Below are positions 24,101-38,200 of a DNA stretch of 64,000 nucleotides, piece by piece. The translations under genes and the position numbers were made by a program. The notes under the pieces were generated by a model. That model had not been told where the DNA came from and did not search any database. It saw only the letters and a program-made list of their open reading frames with translations. The stretch is from NCBI GenBank assembly GCA_036898135.1, contig CM072515.1:16401830-16465829 (forward strand), read 5' to 3'. Position 1 is the stretch's first letter; every line of letters begins with the position of its first letter. This DNA comes from Oncomelania hupensis. Its lineage: Eukaryota > Mollusca > Gastropoda > Littorinimorpha > Pomatiopsidae.

Positions 24101-27100
24101 TATGCAAGATGAGTTTTAAATAGTCCCAAAATGGCATCGAAAAAAAAAATCTTGTCCATCAGGCCCTCTGTCTGTGTGCCATCCGCCATCTTTCTGAACA
24201 AAAACTAAAGTGGCTTAGTACTCGGAGCCTATTTCAATTATCACAACAAAACTTGGTTAGATAGTGTATACCAAAGAGACTTTGAAAATGATCAGTGAAT
24301 GAATTACTTCACTTCAAGGTCAGGCCAGGTTTCCAAAAAAATTCACTCCTTTTCCCATGTTAATAATATTGAGCTTATGATTCTTTGTTGCATGATAGAT
24401 ATTAGTGAGACACACATACTTTGAAAATTTGGTCAACCTCACTCCAAGTTCAAGGTCACTGGAGCTGTCCAAAGTTGTCAGTTTGTGTAGGTTCTTTGAA
24501 ATGACCTTGACCCTAAACTATGAGAGATATAAAGTCCAAACTTGTTGCATTTAGAGATGATAGATTGATCTTTCATGTATATTTCGTTTTTGCCTTGATC
24601 TTGAAGGTCAGGGTCATTTTAGGCCTTGCAAAAATATTTTTAAAAATAGGTCATCGTACAGTGGAATGGCTTTCTATTTAAACCATAGTATGCAACAACA
24701 TTGGGTTATTTCATCAGACATGCATGAGAGATCATGTGAGTGTCAAGGTCAGGTCATCCCAAGTTCAAGGTCACTGAAGGTCAAGGTCATCCCTAGGTTT
24801 TATTTTTTTTGGTGCTTTACTTTATTTAATAGTACATGAGTGTATTTGGATCAAGAGCATTGAAAGATGAAAGTCGGTATTACTTTGCATTTTAATGGCA
24901 CCATTTCATTTTGTTTTTTCTGGCTCCCATTTTCATGTTAAATATTGCAAGTTCCATAAGTAGCACCTAATTGTAAGTGAGATGGTTGTAATTGTTTTAG
25001 TTGTACTGATGTCATTCACATCTTCTACTTTATTGGAATAAAGAATTGTTGACTTTACTTGACTTGCCACCTTCACCACAGTCATTGAAGGATACCCTAT
25101 TCCCATCTACCCACCTTCCCCACTCCCACACACACACACACACACCCAATATTTATAGGTGTTCCGTCTAAATGTATTTTTTAAAGCAGACGCAGTGTAC
25201 TGAATAAGGTTTATTGCTGTAATAGACGAAAAATCTCAATCTCCATCTTCTTATACGCTTGTGAAACGTGGACCCTCACAGCAGGTCTACCACGAAGAAC
25301 ACAAAGCATGGAGATGAGGTGCTACAGAAGACTTCTGGGCATTTCCTATACCCAGCACATCACCAACAACGAAGTCCGACAGACCATCACACAAGCCATT
25401 GGACAACACGATGACCTGCTCACAGTGGTGAAGAAACTGAAACTCCGATGGTATGGCCACATTACCAGATCATCAGGCCTTGCAAAGACCATCCTGCAAG
25501 GCACAGTGCAAGGAGGTAGAAGAAGAGGGAGACCGAAAAAGAGGTGTGAGGACAACATTCGAGAATGGACTGGCTTGACACTGAGCGAAGCCATAGGATT
25601 GCTGAGGACAGAGAAAGATGGAGTACGCTGGTTAAACGATCATCTGTGATGCCCCGACTTCCGAGTTACGGATAGGATAGGATAAGATAGGATAGACGAA
25701 AAATACATTTTACTGCATGTAGTCTGTCATCTGAGTTTAGTGTCTCGTTAAAAAAAAAGTACTTAACATTAAAAAGGTTTATCTGCTTGTCATTATGAAC
25801 AGTAACAACAGCAACTATATGCACTGAGTCTGATTGTTATGTTGTATGTTTCATGTATTTATATCACATGTAACTTTTTATTGTCTCTATAAGGCAGAGG
25901 TTTTGAGATGAAAATAAAATATTATTCATTCATTCGTGTATATCAGAGGAAGTGCTTGAACAAGTTATCCTATATACACCATGTAGTGTCTTAGGACATA
26001 AAGCACCATTTTACTACTAATTGAACAAGTTGTTAAAAGGGAAAAAAAAGAAGGTGCATCTAGTGAATGGGAACACAATTTTTTTTTCAGATTATTTTCT
26101 TCAAATCAATAATAATAATAATAATAAAATAATAATAAGACGATTTATATAATGCACATATTTTATGGTGCAAGGCGACCCATGGCACCTCTTTATGCTT
26201 TTTGTGATTGTTTAGGTACACTGGCTTGCAGTCAATGGCCGTACGGAACTGTTGGAAGATATGCTGTCCCGTATCAAGGATGTTGATATTGAGGTATGTT
26301 TGCAGACTTATTTATTTTTTCGTTAACAGCATGGCATTTGTATTGAATATATTAAAGATTTGGTATGATGGAGCCCATAGGCAAAAAAGATCGAAGGAAG
26401 GAAAGAAACCATAGCTGACAACAGTAATTCTGGCTATTCATAGCTTGGTCACCATTTTAGATGTTACATGGTTGCCATCTTGTTTCATAGCGTGAATGCC
26501 ATTGCCACTTCTGGTCACCCTGGATTGTGCTCAGTTGTCTGTGGTGTTAGATGTTGCGCCTAGGGCAGCAAGTTGGCGTCTCAGGCAGCTTGAGTTAGAT
26601 GCTGTATTCAGTGATGAAGAAAGTTTTTAAGCTAGGGGTATTTATACCCTCAACCAAAACATGTGGGGGTTTTCATACCCTCATTGCAAACATAAGGGGG
26701 TTTTTATACCCCCTTTCAGCTTTTTAGGGGGTACACCAACATACGTAATAAACACTTTAGTGGAAAGTCTTTTCATCAGTTTGAGGTTCTTCAGCCGGGC
26801 CCGATTGCGGCTCACCTTTTTCTTCTCTTACCGAGCACTCAAAGCCAAAGGCCGACAAAAAAGTTTGTTTTTCTTTTCCTTCATCTTGTATTAATTTTTT
26901 GGAGCTATTAGATTTGTCTGCTTTATTTTTTCCTTTTCTTCGGCTTCCCCTCAGATCGCTGCTTGTCGGCCATGTTTAATGTTGGGTTGTTGTCAGTCTT
27001 ATATAGCCAATCAAAAGCGTCGAGAAAAAATAGTGAATATTATCGTGCATATGATTGGCTGTTTCTCGGAAGTGACAGAATGAATAGGAGGGGGAGAGAG

Positions 27101-29196
27101 GGTGGTAGGTGGTCGCGCAGGACGCACAGGCACGCGATCCAAATCGAGCGAAAGCTGTACGCACGACCGAAATAGTTGTTCCTGATGATACCTCCCAGCA
27201 ACTTAGCTTTACGTTTTCATACCTCTTTGGCACTGACTTTGTGCGTTTTCATACCCTTTCATTACATTTTCGTTATGTGATTTCCCAACTCAGTACGTGA
27301 AACACGTACGATTATACGTGATCTCCATCACTGTGTATTGGCCTGCTCCTCAAACAGCTCTTGAGCTGGAAAAGTGCTATTTAAGAAGAACGTTAAAGAA
27401 ACAACAAGTGTATTGTTACTGCTACACATGTCAATAGGATGTCACGGGAACTCCCAAGTAATCTATAGAGGTTTATCATAGTATGTTCCACGTTGTTAAA
27501 CAAATTCCTTTTTACTAAAAAAAATCTATTTTTTTGCAGGATGACCAGGGTCAGACACCACTGCACGTTGCCTGTCAGAATGGACACTTACAGGTACATT
27601 GTCTGCTTACCACAGTAATATCCACAGTATCCTCAATAAGAAGAAGCAGATGAGCGAATGAATGAATTAATGAATAGAAGGAAGAAAAATGAGAGGAAGA
27701 AAGAGGGCAGGGGAGGGTTAAAGAAGAAAATGAATTCGTGAAATTCATGAAAAAAAGAAAGAAAGAAATAAAAGGAAGAAGAGAAGGAAGAGAGGGAAGA
27801 ATTAGAAAGAAGAACAAAAAAAGGGAAAAAAGAAAGAAGAAAAGAATGAAGGAGTGGGGTGGGGGAGGGGGGGGAGGATATGAAGAATGACTGAATGAAT
27901 GATGAACATTGAAGTTTAACATCTACATCCACCAACAGTGATATGGGGGATGGGGACCTAAATCAACCCTTTACCACCAGAGCAAGCATTCAAGATGGAT
28001 TGAAAAATGGCCACCAAGAACTAGGTACTCCAAGCCCTTCATTGGCTCTTGTCCGGTCGGCAGTTTTGACTCAGTTTTCACTTCACTTTCAACACTTATT
28101 ATTAATGTAAAACTGCATCAAAACGAACAGTGGCTGTATTCAAATAAAAATTGAAAGCTTTATCTTTACATCTGTGTTGTTTTTAATGCATGTTTATGCG
28201 AAAGATTCCGAGAAAACAGCTTTTGAATACGCCCCTATCCGAGCGCTGAATGGCGGTGCGGAAAAGGTTGTCAGCGTCGTTTGCGGAGAGGGGCTCGTTT
28301 CAAAGTCTAAGCGCTTTGCGATACTTCATTGGATGGCCTAAAAATAAGAACCAATGAGAAGTTCGGATACTTAGCTTCATTTACATATAGGTATTGTGGG
28401 GCTCTCGTGTGTAAAAGTTTTGTTACGAGCCGAACAAAGTGGATAAATCAGTTTTGATGTAAGTTTGATTTTAACTAGAAGTTTAAAACTAGGGTATTTA
28501 TTAATTTGTGCATTACTGTATCGCGGAGCGCTTTGCCGTAGAAAAGTGTACCCAAACGGTGTTCGGGTTTTTTTCCGGCCAAGGCCGACTCGTAGGCCTA
28601 TTCTGCGACACCAGTGCTGAGCGTAGTAGCCTATACTTTGCCGGCACGCACTGCGAATTTGATGATTTCCCAACTTTGAAGCACCAAAACGGCTGAACAT
28701 TACATGGGATAGGCCTGAAGAAAATTGGGCTTGGAGTATAACATATGAAGGGGTTACCTGTCAAAAATCAGCTTTCTGGTATCAATATTGGCTTCACTTT
28801 GAGACTCCAAAGTTGTCAATTTCTTCAATTCCAAAACGTTGCCAAAAAAACACCAACATTCGGCATTTTCAAATATTAATAACTTTTTACCTATTTGTCC
28901 TATGGGGGAAAAAAATATACCACTGTGTTCAGAATGAAAAGCTCTTTAAATCTATGTCAGTTTTGTGATGAGGAAATCATTTTTTAAAAATGGCTTTTGA
29001 CTACCTACAAGAACAAGAAGAAGAGTACCCTTTAATATAGTTAGGATGTATTTTCAGGCCATTGTTGACATTAGTGATGTTGTTGATTACGATGTTGTTG
29101 CAGACCTTGCTGTGTTTGCTGGACAATGGAGCCAACGTCAACAAAGCCAACAACAGTGGATGGACTCCTCTACATTTTGCCTGCAAGTGAGTCACT

Positions 29197-29282
<86 letters not shown>

Positions 29283-32200
29283 AGTAATTAGATTGACTGC
29301 ATCCAGTACTTTATTATATGTGTGTGTGTGTGGTGCGTTGCTTGCCTTTTTAGACATGCCTACCATTATGGTACAGTCGTATTTATTATAGAAAATCAAT
29401 AAAATAAACAGAACGTTCCGAAAATATGGATTATATTCACCTGTTCCCTCCAAGATTAAAATAACGAAAGCGCTGATTTTGCGTCTCAGTCAGAGCACAG
29501 TCAGCACTTTCTAAACATAACCCCCCCCCCCCCCCCCCCCCCCCCCTCAGACAGCACATTTCTTTTTGACGAGGATAGGTCCCTCCCAAAACTGTGGAAG
29601 TTAATCCGAGTTAGTGTGCATGCGTGTTGTTATGAAGAATGGATGCGCATGTGCAAAGTGGCTTCTCCGAACTTCCAGAGTAGACCTACTAGTGGCCAAG
29701 TTGGTGGCTACCAAAAGCATGTGTCTGTGGAACAAGAGGAGGGCGATAGAGAAAGAACATCTCCAAAAGGGATGTACAAAAACAAGCGAAGGATTCAAAA
29801 GTTTAAACAGGACTACACAGAAAAGTGCCCATGTCTTGTGGCAGGTAACAAAGGGGGAACTTTTTTTTGGGGCACCACCAAATGTGAAGCTCTACTCATT
29901 GCCAAATCCAGGTCAGGAGATGTATTTCGAGGGAGCTGGAAAGAAGAGGATTACAGAGATCTGAAGGATGCTTGCTATAGGTCCCTTCAGAAACAACTGT
30001 AACTGAAGAAGACATTTCAGCAAGCATATACATAGTGTAAATACAAGGTACTTTTCTTACGTATTACTGTCCTGGAATATTGTGGCCTACTCCGGAATTT
30101 TTTTTTTCCTGAAACTCACTTTTGGGGGGTAGTGATGTCTGCCTTTTAACCATGGCTGCAGTGATGAGTGGGCAAATGTAGTGCGTGAGTGTGTTGTAAC
30201 TGCGCGAGGCTTTTATGACTGAAATAATAGTGCCTATTCTTTAGTCCTACTTCTTACCTGTAATATTTTTACCTGCAAGAGGCGTTCGCTCAATCAATGC
30301 ATCGCTAAATTATGTACGGATGATGTGCGTACGGATTCTATGCTTTCTGAACCTCTTATATTAGTCTGTGTCTTATTATTGTTCATTATAACTGTCTTGA
30401 TGTGTGGAGCCATTATATAACATAATGTGATGAGACTTGTACAATATTTCCATTCCTGTGGTAATAAAGATGTGTTGAATTGAATTGAATTGAATTGAAT
30501 TGCTGTTATTTCAGTAATAATTATTATTCATCATTTTCAATGGTGATGTTGTGCAATAGTCATTCTTAAAGGTGGCCATTTTTACTACACCCCATGCACC
30601 CTCTCTCCTGTCTCCCTCTGTGGATGTGTGGGAAGAGCTGAAAGAGACTGAATTTGTCTGTTCCTTAAATAGACCTAGTCCTTGTTCATTAGAGTTACCT
30701 CTCTTGGTTTGTAGAACAAACATGGCGACTCTGCTTATTCTGCCTTATGCAGACAGTAAAGCGTTGTGCATGGGGAACATGCAAAACTGTCTCCAGATGT
30801 CCTGAAAGATATCCAGTGATAAAATTTATTCCATTTGTCAAGCCCGGAAAGTATAATTATCATCTAGATCGATGTCTGAAGTGGATCAAGGCATTTGAAC
30901 GACTGGCCGAACAACTGAGCGTACAATTTTGTATTTTTGTTCATTTGTTTATTTATTTATTTTTTGTTTTGTTTTGTAACTGAGTGTGATAACCATCAAA
31001 TGCTGGACGTACTTTTGATTCAAGGTCGGTGTTAATCTTTAGCGAGGTATTTATGAAAGCATGAAAGTAGATGAAAATGGATTTACCTCAAAGAGGGTTC
31101 CCAAGAAGATCATGCAATTTCGTACCATCACATACCAACCAATGCATTCGCTCACTAGTTAAAGGTCAACCACAGTGCTCAGTCAAAAAGTTTCTGCTGA
31201 AAGAACTTTACTAAATAATACCAGATGCAAAAAATTCGGTAAGCAAAGCTCTACCGTTTAATATATATCGATCACTGAAAGTGGGATTTCCTACCTGTAA
31301 TTAAGAGTAAGGGAAGTAATAATCTAAAACGCAGCTATCGCTGATCTCCCCTCGCAGTGACGTCAGCATCTGTATACAATGGCCGATTGCGAAGAAGTTA
31401 CAAGCGAGACAAGCAGTGTTTCATCACTCGATCTGTCGTGTTACAGCAGTGCTCTCTTCTGTTAGAAACGAATTCGACCCCCGAGTACTAATTGTAATAA
31501 TAAACAAATAATTATACGAGCTAGACCAGTGAATACATACCCTCTTGCGTTCCCTTTTCTGAAAAGCTGCGGGTGGGCGTCTCGGGCGGCTTGAGTTAGA
31601 TCCTGTATCGGCCAGCGCCTTGAGCAGCTCTTGAGCTGGAAAAGCGCTATATAAGAACGATTAAATAAATAAATAAATAAATAAAAGCTCCTCTGACTTT
31701 CCTGACACGCGGCAAACTGATAGCAGACGATGGATGTGTAGTAGCCACTGTGACTGTAATTGAAGTTGAAGCAGTACTAGTAGGCCTACTACTAGTAACT
31801 TGAATCACTGTTGCTGTTGTTGAGGCGCTTGTTGCAATGGCACACGGACTTTGGATCGTTGGAACAGAACCAGGCTTTAATGTCTGTATTGTTTTCATCC
31901 CAAAGCTCCGCATTAATTAAAGTGGCACTTGGGGGGAAGCAGTCTTCAGCGAAGTGTTTTGAGCAAATTGCTGACGACGCAGTTGGTGTCCCGTACTTCG
32001 GACCGAAGTTTACACGCTTTTCCTGCACGAATCTCACCCACTTATTTCGCACTTCTTCGTTTTTTGGAAACCTATGCAATGTTAACCAATCCGCTTGTTT
32101 GTTTGTACAACCCGCAACGGCACAATATAGGCCACTGCTCTTCGTTTTCCTGCGTTTTGATAGAGAAGGGGCACTATCGTACTCCATATTGTCTACAGCA

Positions 32201-35200
32201 ATTGACGTCACGAGCCATGTGGTCACGTGAGCGGGCTTTTCGAAGGTGCAAAAGTTTATTCGAAGTAGATTTTATTAAATATTTAAAAAAGGCAGTATTT
32301 TTCGGGAAAAAGTTGTTTGGCATGTGACTTCTTTTATTATGTAGATATTTTGTGCTCAGTTTTATGTTTCAATGGTGTTGACCTTTAAAACTGCTTGTTC
32401 TCACAGACAAGGGAAATAACTCGCTTGTTTATGGTTTAAGCCATTTAAGAACAATCATATTATGTTGTGTGTGTGTGTTTCATGTTATGGTATAGTTGTT
32501 GGAAAAATGTAGTTTTAGTAGTAGTTATCTGTGATTTTATATATTATTTTTATTTCTTGTTAAAACATTTTCTTATGTGCTGAGGTGCTGTTTGAATTCT
32601 CCATTGTGTTTAAAAAAGATTTGTTGACAAGTTGCCATTTTCCTTATTACGAGTTTTGTGGTGGATGGAATGAGGCAGTAGACATTATACTGAAGAGAGT
32701 TGCTGAGCTATGCATGTGTGTCATTTGTATATGTACCATTGCTTTATGATGATTTGTGTGTTGTCAGGCATGGGCAGCATGAGGCGGTGGACATTCTGCT
32801 GAAGAGAGGCGCGGAGCTCAGGCCTGAGGATGGTGGCAGGACACCCCTGGCTCTCTGTCTAGAGGTATGTAATAATAATAATAATTATAATAATTATTAT
32901 TATTATTATAATCTCAGTCTAGAATGAGTTAATTTATTTTTTTAATGCATTTGTATTGTGTTGTTTTTGTGCTGGGTTGTTTTGGTTATGTTATGCTGTC
33001 ATACAACTATGTGGAATTGTTTTAACAGGAAGGTTACGGAGAGACGTGCGAAGTTCTGTTAAAGCAGTGGCCTCGCCTGTTTGACTACTTGGTTCGAACT
33101 GTGTGTGATGTCACCATCTCTGAAGGGAATGTGAGTAACAAAGGCAATGAGCTGTTAGATCTTAGAAATTGATTAAAGCACTCACTCCCCTTTCAGCATA
33201 TTTTGTGCACAAATCAGCTCTTGAGGTATTTGGAAGAGACTGTCAAACCAATCCAATCCAGTCCAGTTGTTTTATGCACAACTGCATATGTAAGATGACA
33301 GTTGGCAAGCTGGAAATAACAGTTACTTCTGTGAAAACAGATAGGTCTTGAGTTATGTTTGAAATTCCCTGCACAACAGTTGACTATTTGGGACGATGTT
33401 CCATAATGATAATCTTTGAGATTATCTTTATATTCAGCTAATACTTACCCAGCTGTAGCATGCATGCAGACATGCAGAGAAACTAAACATCACACTACCA
33501 CCCCCCCATTCCTCCCAGATGTGTCTGGGTCGCAGGCTATGAGATCTGGGAGTAGCACAATGAATGGGGTGGCATGATAGCTCATTGGATAGTCAGTGGC
33601 TTTCCTATGCCAAAGGTTGCGGGTTTGAACCCCGCATGGGACGAACTTACATGACTTAGGTACCAGACTTTTCAGGACACCCAGGGTTTTCTCCGGTGGT
33701 GGTTTGCCCCCTCCTTTCAATAATGCTATTGGATGCAGTCAATTTAAAATTTCAAAACTATTTCTATTCCGACTTCTATAATTGCAATCTCTTCAGATCG
33801 TGAGCTTTGAGTTTGAGTAATTAAAAAGCACGTGATAGCATCCTATATTATTATTATTATTATTATTGTTATTATTATCATTGTTATTATTATTAGGTGT
33901 AGACTAAAATGATTTTTAAGTTATAAATTCCATCAGTTTCATATAAGAGTGTATGGATGGAATAAAATAGAAAACTGATTGCATTCAAAATTTACAATAA
34001 TGTGAAAGAAATGGATACTTATCAAAACTATTGTTTGGCATTTTGCCTTGTTTTTGGTCCATAATAGCTTATTTTCTTGTATTTTTAAGCTTATTTATCC
34101 ATTAGTTTCTCATTTTCACAAGAGTGTAGTTTTGATTTCACAGAACCAATACGCATTTCTCCCAAATTGTTGACTAGTAGGTTTCAACATGAACTAGACA
34201 TTGGAGTCCCTGTTGTGTGTGCGTGTGAATTTTTTTCATGTGGAGGTTTAGTACATGAATCTTAGTATGCTCTTAACAACAAAAATTAAATTGCGTGTGT
34301 ATGTGTTTGTGCATGTGTGTGTGCATTTATGTGTTTGATATTTTTTTTATGTCTGTGTGTCGTTCCAGGTGCTGAAAGTGCTTGCACACTTGTGTCACCA
34401 AGACTGGCGCATGAAGGAAAAGCTGTTGGAAGGGCTGGCTGAGCGAGTATCCATCATCGGCCATCACCTTCTCAGGTTGCCAATATTTAACATATTTACA
34501 CCTTCACATCAACCTTTCTGTGCGCTGTTAATGTCATGTAAAGATTTCAAAGTTTTAAAAATTTTATTTAGTTGTTCAGAGCAGTATTCCTAAAGCTTGT
34601 TCTGTTTGATTTAATGTCTTTTCACTAAAATGATTTAGACTAGAGAATTTTGATGTTTGCCTTGAACCTGTGTCCATTTGACATGACCTCATCATGTTGA
34701 CAAAAGTTGATAATGGAGGTCTATGTGTAAGGTCGACTAAAAGTTGATTATGGTGGTTAAAGAGTTATAAGAAAAGTGCTACATTAACACCCTTATTATA
34801 TTTCATGATGATTATTTGTTTAACACTGCTGAAGATGAGACAGTGTTATAGTACTATACAGCAGATCTGTAGCAGGAAAAGCCCTGTATAGGGGGGATAA
34901 AATAAATAAATAAATAATTCTGCTTTGTTCCTCACCAACAGCTCCAGTACTGATGTAGACAGCACAGAATCTCTGATTCGCGCTGTGAGTGTCTTGCTTG
35001 GTGTGGAGAAGACGCAAAAACTTTCCAGGCTCAACCATGAAGCCACGGACGTAGCAGATGCCAACCACAAAAAGCCTGCCTGTGATAGACAGGTACGTAG
35101 TCCACCCCTTTTACAACAGACACATCCCTTCTGCCTCAAGCCTACCCCTCCACATGTCTCTATAATCATTATCATACCCCTTCATTTTAATCTGAAAATG

Positions 35201-38200
35201 CAGTGGACGACTATGCTGGAGGACTATACCCCCTGGTTGTGTGTATGTCTGTGGCATGTTATTTACCCGATTGGTTATTATTTGTTGTTGTGATGTGTGG
35301 GCAGTGTCTGCTGACACTGTGGCAGTTGTTGGAGGACTGGATGATTCTCCTGGACAGTGACAACCACAAGTCACGTACGGACAAACCCCCTTTGGAAACA
35401 TCCCAACAGCTCACAGACAGCAAGACTCAGCCCTCACCCCAACACCAACCTGTCGCTCGGGAGAATGTACAACCCTCTACTAACCACGTGCCAACAAACG
35501 CAAACAATTTGCCGGAACCAACGGCTGACCATGTCACAAAGATTGAAGGCTCGAACACTTTGGCTAAACATCCAGATGGAAGCTTTCCGGTTTCAGCAAT
35601 AACTGGTGAAACAAAGGAGCCGGCTGTGACTGTGAATGGTGACATTGCTGTGAAAGCTGCGCTGGATGTACAAACAGTTGACGGCGTCTCAAAGCTGGTG
35701 TGTGCGTGCTCAGAAGAGGTTGTGACTTCCGTGCCTTTGCAACCCCAGGATGAGGGAGGAAGCAAGCTGTTTCCAGCCATCCCACGCATCTGTGCCTTGA
35801 TACAAGCCTTTTACCTCTGCTCTCAACATTCCCCTGACAGACAGTCAGTTCTAGTTTGTTCTTCTTGCTAGTGTTGCTCTTGTTGTTGCATCAGCTTTTA
35901 TTCATCAGATTAATTTCCTAATGCTAATGATGCTAATGCTAAGTCCTAATGATGTAGGTAATAGGGTTATTGATGTTTGCTCCAGCAGCTGTACCTCAAA
36001 TACTGGGGTCCTGAAAGCTTTTGCCCAATGGCTTAACTCTTTGCCTGCCAATCGACGATATATCGTCAATCTGAGCCGCCATGTTTGTGCCAATCGACGA
36101 TATATCGTCGATTTCAGTATTCCGTTTCGTTCCGGTTTTTTGCGCAGTCCAATCCAAGTTTTATTTTAACCAAAGAGAGATAACTCTTTCTACTTTCGTT
36201 AAGGATCGACACGAGCGTGGTTTCTTCAAATTGATTCGTTTTTAGAGTGTTTTTTGTGCATTTTACTAAGCTTTGTGATGGGCACAATCGACAGTGTGTC
36301 AAACTCTGCTAATAATCAATATAATTTCAAACTGTAAAGTGTATTTTGATCCTAAATAAATTTTCTTTCTGGTGTGTGAAGCTCTGCCGTGAACTGACAA
36401 AACCGAGCAAGTCCACAAAACCTACTTTTGAGAAAATCAACGTTTTGTGTTGCGCTATATTACGCGATCGTTTCTGGAAGTTTAAGAGCATATTATAATG
36501 CAATTCCTTGATTTAAGAGTGCATACCTTGAATGTTAAAGAAATGTTTGATAGATTTGATGTTTTAAGACTATTTGTGGACTTGCTTTGTTTTGTCAGAT
36601 TATTCTTGAGATAGGTCTTTGTTGAGAACATGACAAAACCAAGCAAGTCACCCGCTTGGTTTTGTCAGTTTATTATTGAATTAAATCCTTGTTAAAAAAA
36701 TTCACAAAACCAAGTAAGTCAAATCCGCTTGGTTTTGTCAGTTTATTATTAAGTAAATCCTTGTTTTCAAAATTCGCCAAACCAAGTAAGTCCCATAGGC
36801 CGTTTCGTTTCTTTGTTAAAAAGTCTGACGAGATGTGTCACATAAGTTGGGTTTTGTAAGATGTGGGTGCGGCAGTTACAGTGGGTGTATATGTGTGCCT
36901 GTTTATTGTTTTTAGCCATTCTTCACTTATTATTCCTGGGTTGGTATGCAGGAGTCATGGTTTTTTTTGCTCTCCCTTCAAAATAATATTAGATGCAGCC
37001 AATTTAATTTTAAAAATACAAAACTATTTTCCTTTCAGTTTCCTATTGTAGCGATCTTCCTGCCTTTACACCACGTGTATGTCTTGTATTTTGTTGCCCT
37101 TGTTGTGTGTCTGTAATATATTTGTTGCTGTTTGTTTGTGGGTTCGGGCACTGAATAATAATACAGGATGCCATACGCGCCTTTCCCCAAATCATCATTC
37201 AGGCTCAAAGCGCGGCGATCTATACCAACATACACGCTCACCTGTCTCATGCACCCTCACACACACCAAATACACATCCTTCACTCAAACAGGTGGTGTA
37301 AAGGCAGGGAGATCGCTATTAGAAGACGGAAAGAAAATCTAATTTTTATTTTTGAAATTTTTATATTGACTGCGTCCTGTACCATTATTGAAGAATAGGC
37401 CCAAACGTTTCCCAGCGTGTCGTAAGAGGCGACTAACAGGGGTAATGTTAGCACGGCATCACTGGGCGAAAGTCTTCTACACAGAAGTCACCGGCCAGGG
37501 CGAGGAACCTCACGTTGATACAGGTTCAACGACCACGTGCTCGGGGCCAAGGCGAGCCACACTGTATTTGTGGATTTCGGCTTTGGCCAACAGCCTGGAG
37601 AGGATTGGGCACCGCCAGGTCTATTTTTGCCCAAGACACACTACATGCATGATGACACTATCCACTAATTCCATACCGGATCGGTCGTCGCCCGGCTCAA
37701 GGACCGCGCCTTTCGTTGGCCACCAGGACGGAGGTGTTAAGTATGCTACTGATGGACAATTTAGCAAGATCCGCACGAGAAACAACATCGTCATAGGAAC
37801 CTGGAATGTCAGGACCCTAACTGCGGAAGGAAAATTAGAAGAACTGGCCCACGAGTTGGACCACAATCGATGGAACGTTCTAGGCATTAGCGAACTGCGC
37901 TGGAAAGGCCTAGTTGAAACAACGACCGACAAAGGCCACAAGCTCTATTTCAGCGGTAGAGATGACAGGCACGAACACGGCGTTGGATTCTTGGTCCACA
38001 AGAACATTCTAGCCACTGTCATGGGTTGCCGCCCAGTCTCCAGTAGACTCATTACCATCCGCCTGAGAGCAGCCCCTTTCAACATCACCATCATCCAGAC
38101 CTATGCCCCAACATCAGACTATGACGACAGCGAAGTGGAGGATTTTTATGAAAATCTACAGGCGGTCCTTGACCAAATGCCGAAGAAGGACATAGTCATA

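Noticed and set aside
35203..35871. Reading HACE1 exon 13 as a terminal exon ending at the TAG at 35871
   Set aside because: The conserved protein continues in downstream exons in correct phase; the last ~9 residues before the stop have no similarity to HACE1.
35921..36169. A single 82-codon protein spanning exon 14 and the transposon end
   Set aside because: Its second half is terminal-repeat sequence that recurs at 41400-41530; only the first part is exon.
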